NCBI GenBank assembly: GCA_029717555.1
Contig: JAMDHS010000002.1
Location: forward strand, 1-64,000
Direction: 5' to 3'
Origin: Peribolospora baueri
Taxonomy: Eukaryota > Basidiomycota > Peribolosporomycetes > Peribolosporales > Peribolosporaceae
Length of the DNA: 64,000 nt
Shown here: positions 54,044 through 64,000 of the stretch, one piece after another
Numbering within the stretch: the stretch's first letter is position 1
How the letters are laid out: each line of letters opens with the position of its first letter
Program-made: the position numbers and the translations under genes
The notes under the pieces: model-generated
What the model was told of the DNA's origin: nothing
Seen by the model: only the letters and a program-made list of their open reading frames with translations
The model's database searches: none

Positions 54044-57000
54044 ATGTCGCCCTCCTCACCATCATCCCTCGATCCCTCTGCCCCTGCCGGGCGTGAGTTC
54101 CGTATCAATCCCAATCCCGCGCCCGCTATGGGCAAGAGCCTCAGCATGCAGCAGGACCCTCCCCGCTCGGGCGGCAACTCGCTCGATGTCGCCCCTGCCA
54201 GCATCGTCTCCGACTACGTGAGGAACATGGGCGGTCACACCGTCATCACCAAGGTGAGCGACCCATACAAGCAAGCCTCGTGTCGAACGAAGCGTTCGGC
54301 GGCCCAAATCCTTGCAGCACCCCCAGTGCTGGGAGGCAGGCGAGCGCAGCGCTGACCGAAAGAGGCCGGCCCGTGTCGTCACAGGTCCTCATCTGCAACA
54401 ACGGTATCGCCGCCGTCAAAGAGATTCGCTCCATTCGCAAGTGGGCCTATGAGACGTTCGGCTCGGAGCGAGCGATCGAGTTCACCGTCATGGCCACTCC
54501 CGAAGACCTCAAGGTGAACGCAGACTACATCCGCATGGCCGATCAGTACGTCGAGGTTCCGGGAGGCACGAACAACAACAACTACGCCAACGTCGATCTC
54601 ATCGTCGATATCGCCGAGAGAGCGGGTGTACATGCCGTATGGGCGGGATGGTGAGCGGGGACCGACTTTTTTTTTTCTTGGTGCCAATGCTTTCATCAGA
54701 CTCTGAGTTGCGGAAGGTCAACTGGCTGAGTCTTGTTGCGTTCTTGTCCTTTCAGGGGTCACGCTTCCGAAAACCCGCGCTTGCCAGAGTCGCTCGCCGC
54801 TTCTGCTCAGAAAATCGTTTTCATCGGACCTCCCGGCAGCGCTATGCGCTCGCTCGGCGACAAGATCTCGTCCACCATCGTCGCACAATCGGCCAAGGTG
54901 CCGTGCATGCCTTGGTCGGGCACTGGCGTGGAAGACACCGTCATGTCAGACAAGGGCTTCCTCACCGTCGCGGACGATGTGTATCAGAAGGCGTGCATTC
55001 ACTCGGCCGAGGAAGGCCTCGAGCGCGCACAGGCGATCGGCTTCCCCGTCATGGTCAAGGCCTCTGAAGGTGGTGGCGGAAAGGGTATCCGCAAGGTCGA
55101 CAGCCCCGATGCTTTCCGTCAGGCTTACAACGCTGTGCTCGGAGAGGTCCCCGGATCGCCCGTCTTCGTCATGAAGCTGGCTGGATCCGCCCGTCACTTG
55201 GAGGTGCAGCTGCTTGCCGACCAGTATGGAAATGCGATCTCCATCTTCGGTCGCGACTGCTCCGTGCAGAGGAGACATCAAAAGATTATCGAGGAGGCTC
55301 CCGTTACAATCGCCAAGGAGGAGACCTTTGAGAAGATGGAGAAGGCCGCGGTCAGGCTGGCCAAGCTGGTCGGTTACGTCAGTGCGGGCAGTGAGTGCTC
55401 GCTCAAAGAGATGGCCATGGACGTACGGACGTTCTGTTCTCACTTACTCACGACTGCCCTTGTGTTCTTATTCTCATGTCAGCCGTCGAATACCTGTACA
55501 GCGCGCAGGAGGACAAGTTCTATTTTCTCGAGCTCAACCCCCGTCTGCAAGTCGAGCACCCCACCACGGAGATGGTTTCTGGTGTCAACATCCCCGCCGC
55601 TCAGCTACAGGTGGCTATGGGTGTTCCTTTGCACCGGATTAGGGACATCCGTGTCCTGTACGGTATGGACCCGAGAGGAACGGAGCCCATCGACTTTGAC
55701 TTCGTCGACGCCAAGAGCGCCCTTACTCAGCGCAAGCCTCAGCCCAAGGGTCACGTCGTCGCCGTCCGCATCACGGCTGAGAACCCAGACGCTGGTTTCA
55801 AACCAAGCTCAGGTCGGTAGCCATTTTTGCTCTTCCTAACATGCCTTTATGTCTGACGTATTTTCAACTTGACTGATCGGCCATCTCTCTTGTTTTCATC
55901 CCATTCTGACAACAGGCAATCTGCAAGAACTGAATTTCCGGTCCTCGACCAATGTGTGGGGATACTTCTCCGTCGGCACTGCTGGCGGCCTGCACGAGTT
56001 CGCAGATTCGCAGTTTGGTCACCTTTTCGGTACGTGATCTGCACGTAGAGGTTGCTCTCCCCAGCATGCCAAAGACCTTACATTTTCACCTTGCCTTTCT
56101 CGTATACTCTCTTAAAGCTTACGGCGCGGACCGCTCCGAAAGTAGGAAGAACATGGTCATCGCCCTTAAGGAACTGAGCATTCGGTGAGCCTTACCATCT
56201 TGCTTGTTCATGCCAGCGATGGAAAGGCTGATTTAACCATGGATATACGCATATACCTTTCGTAGTGGTGACTTCCGCACGACGGTCGAGTACCTCATCA
56301 AGCTTTTGGAGACGGAAGCGTTCGAGAAAAACACCATTACGACCGGTTGGCTTGACACATTGATTAGCGAGCGACTCACGGCTGAGCGCCCCGATCCCAC
56401 GCTCGCGGTTGTATGTGGCGGTGTCACAAAGGCCTTCATGCTCGCCAGCACCTGCGCCGACGAGTACAAGCGCGTGCTCGAGAAGGGCCAGGTACCAGCG
56501 AGAGACACGCTCAAGACGGTCTTCCAGATCGATTTCATTTACGAGAACACTCGTTACGCGTTCACCGCCACGCGTTCGTCTCCCACCGGTTGGACCCTTT
56601 ACCTGAATGGAGGCAGGACTCAGGTGTCGGCGCGTCCGTTGGCTGACGGTGGTCTTCTTGTCGGCCTCAACGGCAAGTCGCATACTGTATACTGGCGCGA
56701 GGAAGTTGGCGCAACGCGTCTTATGGTCGACCAGAAGACCTGCTTGATCGAGCAGGAGAACGATCCCACGCAAGTCCGCAGTCCATCCCCCGGCAAACTG
56801 GTCCGCTATCTCGTCGAGTCGGGCGACCACGTCAAGGCGGGCCAAGCGATTGCGGAGATTGAAGTCATGAAGATGTATCTGCCGCTCGTGGCAGCTGAAG
56901 ACGGTATTGCTCAGTTCGTCAAGCAACCAGGCTCCGCGCTCGAACCTGGCGACATCATCGGCATCCTCTCGTTAGATGACCCTAGCCGCGTTCAACACGC

Positions 57001-60000
57001 CAAGGCCTTCGAAGGCCAACTGCCGCCCCTCGGTCTGCCCAACATCGTTGGCGCCAAGCCACATCAACGCTTTAAGCACCTTCTTGAGACTCTCAACAAC
57101 ATCCTGGATGGCTACGACAACCAATCCACTATGCAATCGAGCATCAGGGAGCTGTTCGAGGTCCTCCGGAATCCGGAGCTGCCATATGGAGAGGCCGCAC
57201 AAGTCCTCTCGAGCTTATCGGGTCGCATGCCGTCCAAGCTGGAAGAGACCATCCGCACCACCCTCGATCAGGCGCACCATCGGCACGCCGAGTTCCCCTC
57301 GTCGCGACTTCGTCGCGCCATCGACTCGTACGCCAACGAGAATGTCCGCCCTGTGGATCGCCCTGCTTTGACCGCGACGCTTGCTCCCCTCAGCAAGGTC
57401 ATCGAAGACTACCGCTCCGGCCTCAAGGTGCATGAGTGGATCACGCTTGCCGGGCTCTTGGAGAGGTACTACGAAACCGAGAAGATTTTCAGCGGCCAGC
57501 AGGAGGATGTCGTTCTTGTATTGAGGGACGAGCACAAGTCGGATCTCGACAAAGTCGTCAGTCTCGTTTTGTCTCACTCGAAGACACTCACCAAGAACGG
57601 GTTGATCATCGCCATCCTCAATGCCGTCAAGGAAGGTGGCCATTTGTTCACCGTCGACGAAGCTTTCAGCACGGCTCTCGACAATCTGGCCAACCTCGAT
57701 GGCCGTTCCACGGCACCTGTCGCTCTCAAGGCCAGGGAGGTGGTTATCCTCAGCCAGCTTCCATCACTTGAAGAGCGGTCTGTCCAGATGGAGCAGATTC
57801 TCAAAGGCTCAGTCACCGAGAGCTTCTACGGCAGTTCTGGTGAAGGCTTCCGTCTGCCAGTAGGCGATGTCCTCAGGGAGCTCAGCGACTCACGCTTCTC
57901 CGTGTTCGACGTACTCCCGATCTTCTTCGACTACGACTCGCCTGATGCACCTTCTCGCTTGAAGACATTTGTCAGCCTGGCGGCGTTCGAGGTCTACATC
58001 CGCAGGGCATACAAAGCATACTCACTGAGCGGGATTGACTACCACGGCGAGAACGAGGACGAGCCGTTGGCGTTGGCCTGGCGTTTCAACCTGAGCAAGG
58101 CCACAGACATCAAAAAGTTCCCTACCGTTGCCAATGAGATCTCGGCAGAGGCTCGCTCTAAAGGGTCCGTCTCTGACCTCAAGGCGCTTCCTGGATCTTC
58201 GGGCGCGGGTCTTGAGCGTCTTGGCGTTATGACCAGCTGCAACGGGCTTGACGAGCTCCCCCAGACGATTTCCGAAGCCCTTGCCCTCTTCCCGCGAGGC
58301 ACAGCTGGCGAGGATCGCCACAACGTGTTGAACGTTGCTATCCGTCTGTTCGAGGACCAGGACTCGGTCTCCGACACACAAGCCCAGATGGAATTCGTCG
58401 AGGCGGCTGCGCAGTTCAGCAAACAGTTCGAGGGACGCGGCATCCGCCGTGTCACTTTCCTGATCTGCCGTCGAGGTGACTATCCTGGCTTTGTCACTGT
58501 ACGCCCCGATGAGAGCGACGGCGGCCGATGGACCGAAGACAAAGCCATCCACAACATCGAGCCTGCGCTTGCGTATCAGCTCGAGCTTAGCCGCCTCAGC
58601 AACTTCGACATTTCGCCCCTCCCCATTGACAACCGTCAGATTCACATCTACCATGCTACCGGCAAGGCCAACACCAGCGACAGCCGCTTCTTCGTTCGAG
58701 CTTTGGTTCGTCCGGGTCGCATCCGCGGCAACGTTTCCATGGCCGACTATCTCATCTCCGAGTCGGACCGTTTGGTGAACGACATTTTGAATGCCCTCGA
58801 GGTCGTGGCAGCACAACCCGAGTACAGGACAGGTGCGTTTCCTATGGCGGATGTCTATCTCTGCTTGGGTCCAATAGCTTACCCCTACTATGTATCTTCT
58901 ATTTTCAGCGGACTGCAACAACATCTTCCTCAACTTTGTCTACAACCTGCCGGTGACGCTAGAGGCGGTTCAGGCCGCGCTCGCTGGTTTCATCGACCGT
59001 CATGGTCGAAGACTCTGGAGGCTGCGCGTGACTTCTGCAGAGATTCGCGTTGTGTTGGAAGGTCCCAATGGCGGGATCACGCCGATGCGAGCTGTCATTG
59101 AGAACGTCAGCGGCTTCGTCGTCAAGTACGAGGTTTACACCGAGGTCATGACCGATCGCGGCACTGCTATCCTCAAGTCTGTCGCGCCTGGTCCTCAGGG
59201 ATCCCTCCACCTTCAGCCTGTCGATGTGCCTTACCCAACCAAGGAGTGGCTTCAGCCGAAGCGCTACAAGGCTCACATCGTCGGCACGACTTACTGCTAT
59301 GACTTCCCAGACCTGTTCCGCCAAGCTATTCGCAGCATTTGGTCGGAAGCCGCAAAGTACGTTTCCGGCCTCAAAGCTCCTGCGGACCCTCTGCACACGA
59401 AGGAGCTCGTCTTGGATGAGGACAACGTCCTGCAAGAGGTCGATCGCGCGCCGGGCAGCAACACCTGCGGCATGGTCGGGTGGATCTTCACCATGCTTAC
59501 TCCCGAGTTCCCCAAGGGCCGCCGGGTGGTCGTGGTCGCCAACGACATTACGTACAAGATTGGTTCGTTCGGCCCGTTGGAGGACGAATATTTTTTCAAG
59601 GTCACTGAGCTCGCTCGCTCTCTCGGAATCCCGCGCATTTACTTGTCGGCCAATTCGGGAGCGAGGATCGGCCTGGCAGAAGAGGTGCTAGGCCTGTTCA
59701 GCGCAGCATGGAACGATGCGGGCGCGCCGGAAAAGGGTTTCAAGTACCTCTACCTGACTCCCGACAGCTACGAGAAGCTCCAGGAGAAAGGTAGTGGCAG
59801 CGTCATCACCACTGAAGTCGAGGAAGCGGGCGAAAGGCGTTACAAGGTCACGGACATCATTGGCCTGGAGGACGGGCTAGGCGTCGAGTGTCTCAAAGGC
59901 TCTGGGCTCATCGCCGGTGAGACCTCGCGCGCGTACGACGACATCTTCACCATCACGCTCGTCACCGCCCGCTCGGTGGGTATCGGTGCCTACCTCGTCC

Positions 60001-61616
60001 GGCTTGGGCAGAGGACGGTGCAAGTCGAAGGGCAGCCCATCATTCTCACAGGCGCTCCAGCACTCAATAAACTCCTCGGACGGGAAGTATACACGTCCAA
60101 CCTGCAACTCGGCGGTACTCAGATTATGTACAAGAATGGAGTCTCGCACCTGACGGCACAGAACGACCTCCAAGGCGCTCGGCAGATTGTGAAATGGCTC
60201 TCGTACGTCCCCGCCCGTAAGAACAGTCCGATTCCCATCGCCCCTTCCGTCGACCACTGGGACCGCGAGATTGGGTACGTCCCTACCAAAAGTCCGTATG
60301 ATCCACGCTGGTTCATTGAGGGCAAACAAGAGGAGAGTGGCGAGTTCCTCGGCGGCTTCTTCGACAAGGGCTCTTTCCAAGAGACGCTCAGTGGATGGGC
60401 GACGTCTGTGGTCGTCGGCCGGGCGCGTCTCGGTGGTATCCCCATGGGCGTCATCGCCGTAGAGACGCGCACGCTCGAACGTGTCATCCCGGCCGACCCA
60501 GCCAACCCCAATTCGCAGGAGCAGAAGATCAACGAGGCCGGTCAGGTCTGGTACCCGAACTCGGCGTACAAGACAGCTCAGGCCATTTTCGACTTCAACC
60601 GTGAACAGTTGCCTCTCATGATCTTTTCAAACTGGCGCGGTTTCTCAGGCGGTCAACAAGACATGTTTGACGAGATGTGAGTACCTTTTATCCCTCTTTC
60701 CTTGCTATCGCGATTGAAGGACCTTTGAGTCATCCCGTTAATCGACCCAATCCTTTGCGGCTTCACAGCTTGAAACAAGGCTCCAAGATTGTTGATGGTC
60801 TCGCGGATTACAAGCAACCCGTGTTCGTCTACATTCCCCCATACGGAGAGCTTCGAGGCGGCGCCTTTGTCGTCGTACACCCAGACGTCTCCAACAACGG
60901 TTTGATGGAGATGTATGCCGATGAGGAGTCGCGTGCGGGTGTCTTGGGTGAGTGCCACGATCTTTCCACTGATACGCGCTCCTCTAGACTAATTCAAGGT
61001 GATTGTGTGTCTTGCAGAGCCCGAAGGCATTGTCGAGGTGAAGTACCGGGCTGAAAAGCAGCGGCAGACGATGGCACGCCTGGACGATACATATAAAGCC
61101 CTGCTTGAGGCGTCCAAGGATACTTCCAAGTCGACCGAGGAGCAGGCTAAGGCCAAGCAAGCCCTTTCTGAGCGCGAAGAGGTCTTGCGCCCTGTGTATC
61201 AGAGCATCGCCATCCACTACAGCGACCTGCACGACCGTGCCGGTCGCATGGTGGCCAAGGACGTCGTCCGCCAGGCACTCAGCTGGCCGCAAGCCCGTCG
61301 ATTCTTCTACTGGCGTCTGCGGCGGAGACTCAACGAGGAGTACACGCTTCAGAAGATCCTCGGCGCCAGCCCGAACTTGGGCCGGAAGGAGGGTTTGGCC
61401 GTGCTCAACTCGCTCCTGGATCAGTCAATCGACATGGCGGACGACATGAGCGTGGCCAAGTACATTGAGCAGCACCACGACGTCGTCAGCGCTGGAGTGG
61501 AGGAACTCCGCAAACAGCATGTCGTGCGGAACGTCCTCAACTTGCTCGACACTAATCGCGACGCCGTGCTCGAGGCTTTGAACCAGAATGGCCTCACGCT
61601 CGCGTCGCTCCAGTAA
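54044..61616 (+). CDS. ACC1: Acetyl-CoA carboxylase (cytosolic, multifunctional)
   Basis: About ten exons, roughly 2,230 residues. It makes malonyl-CoA for fatty acid synthesis. The start at 54044 gives [19 protein letters not shown]. Biotin carboxylase: [37 protein letters not shown] (ATP-grasp Gly loop near 55,060) and [20 protein letters not shown]. Biotin carrier: [12 protein letters not shown], with the biotinylated Lys codon at 56870-56872. A long central regulatory region follows. Carboxyltransferase: [75 protein letters not shown] and [18 protein letters not shown]. It ends [11 protein letters not shown], with the stop at 61614-61616. All catalytic blocks are present, and order and length match fungal Acc1. 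No mitochondrial targeting signal is evident from this start. Confidence 0.97.
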
Positions 61617-62056
61617 ACGACTCAGATGGCGGATGGTCCTAGCCAGGTTGCGATCGGGACGTCTCTTCTCGTCGCCGTTCTTCTCTGCCTGTCTATCACG
61701 CGTTGTTAATGATATTTCACCTCGTTTCTTACTTGGCCCTCCGTTACGATGTAGTGTATTCCTTCATCTTCAGAATGATAGACATGTTACCACGTATGTC
61801 ATAATGCCCGCCCGACGATGAATGCATCCCTGTCGTTTTCTAGAAAACAGTCATATGTAGAGAGGGATATACATATATATATGTACGTGACATAGTCCAA
61901 GCTGAACGGCGCGCATTCGACAATCCTTCACGGCAGATCGGGATGGGTTGCGCTGCGGTGTTCGATCGCAGGCCTTGTCGTCCTGGAGTCAGGCGGGACA
62001 GTTTATGAGTGGCGCTTTCGCCTCTCCCTCCACTCTCAGTCAACCCCACCCACGAC
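61617..62056. promoter_or_regulatory. ACC1 3' region and ARP8 promoter
   Basis: No gene is seen. An AT-alternating palindrome (ACATATATATATGT) lies near 61871-61884, about 175 bp upstream of the ARP8 start. Confidence 0.45.
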
Positions 62057-64000
62057 ATGCCGCGCAAATCAAATAAGCAGCCAACTGACGAGGAGTTAGC
62101 TCGGGAGGCGCCGTTCAAATACACGACCTTCCACGTGGCGCCCGCCATCAATGGCAAGAACGTCTCATCCAACTACCTCAAGACGGACGGTCAAACCTGG
62201 TGGGCCCGGCAGGCAGCCTCGGAAGGGAAAGACGTGCTTCCATATGCTGGAAGGGGAAGGAAGAGGAAGAATCCGCCGCTGGGAAACGCCCAGGCCAGAG
62301 AGGCGCCCTCTGCTTTGGGTGAGGTCGGCGAAGCGGATAAACCCAGCGAAGAGGATGAAGACTCAGAGAGGGTGCGTTCGATTGTTGTTCCTCGTCATTT
62401 GTCTGGATTGGTTTGTTGAGAGACTCATTTCGGGGTTTTTTTTCCCTCCTCTCGTCCCCGAATCTAGGAGGAGGTTGCGCCAGCCGCCCGCACTATGGTC
62501 ATCCACCCAGGCTCCCGCAATTTGCGTATCGGTCGCGCCTCTGATCACGCTCCGCTCATTATTCCTCATGTCATCGCGAGGCGTAAAAGGACAAACGGTC
62601 TGCATGACACAGGTGAAGTGCAGGTGCAGGAGGACAAGGAGGTCGATGGACAGCAGGAGGAGAGGCGGCAGGAAGAGATGGACGTGGAAGAAGGGGAACC
62701 AGTCGACCCGGTGAGTGGGATTTTGAAGTCACTTTTGCTTGCCCACAACGTCTTTTCTGAACGCTCGGCGGCTTGACATGCTCCTCCTGCTTGATAAGCT
62801 TGGCAGAAAGTTCGACGCGATTCGCACCGACCTCCGATCCATCATGCGCTCGATGAAACTGCGCGGCGTCTCCAATGGCAAGGGACTCGCCGCGAGCTAC
62901 AATGAAGGGGTGGAAGAGGTGTTTATTCAAGAACATAACGACCCGTATCCTGTCGAATGGACGAAAGCGGACGGAAAGGATTATGTCGTTGGGGAGGGTG
63001 TGCGTATTCTTACACAGTCAGCGTCCCTTGACGTTCTGCCGCTGATTCCACGAAATTCATTTCCGATGCGTGCGCATCAGGCTTTGCGTCTCCCTTGCTT
63101 CTCCCAGCCAGAGCCGAAGGGCTCTTCATCTGCCGTGAATTCAGAAATCTGGGAGCTCTTCTATCCGCTGCATTGTGGCAACTTCAACTTCGCGGGCTAC
63201 AATAAGGCCTATTCGACCAAGAGTTCCGTGTACCAAGCGTTATTGAATGACCTGGAAACCATATGGACGCATGCCATCGTTCACGATCTAGGCATAGACC
63301 GGAGGGAAATCAAGGCGAGCTGGTTGCGGGAATTTCGTTGGCCCAGGAGAGTTTAACTCACTGCCACGGTCTTTGCTCTTTGCATGCAGACAATGTCGGT
63401 CATTCTCATCGTTCCAGACCTCTTCGACAAGTACTATATCAGAGAGCTCTCCGACCTTTTGCTTGGAAGCATGGGCTTTGCGCAAATCTGCGTTCAACAA
63501 GAGTCCTTGTGCGCCTCGTTCGGTGCGGGTATATCCTCAGCGTGTATTGTCGACGTTGGGGCCACCAGAATCAACGTAGCTTGCGTTGATGAGGGGATGG
63601 TGCTTCCAGAGACCAGGTGAGCAGCGATGTAACGAGTGGATGTTTTGCTTCACCAGTCTCATTTACCGTGCTGTCCCCTTACCGGCTAAAGGATCTCATT
63701 GAGCTATGGAGGAGATGACATCACAGAGATCTGGAGTGAGTCTTCGCATCCTGGCTCTCAGAGCAGAGCAGTCGGATTGATCGTCACTCTCGGTTCGTCA
63801 ACTTCCCAGCTGCGTTGCTCGAGAGAGCCAACTTTCCTTACCGCGAGGTGGATATCCAGAAACGCATGAGCGATCGCATGCTAATGACAGAGTTGAAAGA
63901 GAAGATGAATACGATGAACCCCGTGCGTCTCTCTCTCCTTGTGCAACCTGTGACGGATTAGAGTTGTGCTGATCGCTCTGCAAATGCTTATTTTTGTTCT
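62057..64000 (+). CDS. ARP8: Actin-related protein Arp8 (INO80 complex), 5' part; runs off the window
   Basis: Subunit of the INO80 chromatin remodeller that binds nucleosomes and DNA with actin and Arp4. The start at 62057 gives the basic MPRKSNKQPTDEELARE, then KYTTFHVAPAINGKNVSSNY. The family entry motif TMVIHPGSRNLRIGRASDHA is in exon 2. Later exons have IIPHVIARRK, EIWELFYPLHCGNFNF, TIWTHAIVHDLGIDR, SVILIVPDLFDKYYIRELSD, LLLGSMGFAQICVQQESLCA and the actin-fold phosphate loop SACIVDVGATRINVACVDEG. The last visible block is FPYREVDIQKRMSDRMLMTE, then a donor near 63921. The C-terminal half of the actin fold lies outside the window. Confidence 0.93.

Overview
The window looks like nuclear DNA of a basidiomycete fungus, most likely a yeast or dimorphic species with a compact genome. 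It is GC-rich and genes are dense on both strands. Most genes carry several short GT-AG introns of roughly 50-180 nt, many with GTGAGT or GTGCGT donors. The gene set is typical of fungi: dynein intermediate chain, Slt2-type MAP kinase, ACC1, Arp8, Paf1, Oxr1 and a UPF0662/DUF2408 protein. I cannot fix the genus from sequence alone. No rRNA gene, intact tRNA gene or CRISPR array was found.

Left part (1-31 kb): the 3' end of an unrecognised gene; dynein intermediate chain (-); Pol III subunit RPC4 (+); a cytochrome P450 (-); an OXR1-type TLDc protein (-); an ANCHR-like abscission regulator (+); a repeat-bearing, poorer-GC gap at 15.8-17.2 kb; an unrecognised gene (-); mitochondrial ATP synthase delta (+); a coding-like relic; a SLY41/TPT-type transporter (-) head-to-head with the RED/IK splicing factor (+); a secreted S9 dipeptidyl peptidase (-) head-to-head with a DUF2408 protein (+).

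Middle part (31-48 kb): a 1.7-kb gap; ribosomal protein uS14/RPS29; a small protein with a double-stranded-RNA-binding-like C-terminus; a 2-kb microsatellite-rich stretch; a 1,075-residue Slt2/Mpk1-type MAP kinase with a TSY activation motif and an enlarged activation loop; an unrecognised acidic protein; then about 4.5 kb without a confident host gene. That last stretch holds a decayed LINE (ORF1 and endonuclease pieces, minus strand) and an AT-rich island.

Right part (48-64 kb): PAF1 (-) head-to-head with a CCCH/Smr-domain protein (+), a complete acetyl-CoA carboxylase gene of about 7.6 kb, and the 5' part of ARP8, which runs off the right edge. The genes are mostly unrelated housekeeping functions (transcription, splicing, transport, lipid synthesis). 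I see no operon-like or biosynthetic cluster. The most unusual host feature is the TSY MAP kinase. The most unusual non-genic features are the LINE relic with its AT-rich island and the two repeat-rich gaps.
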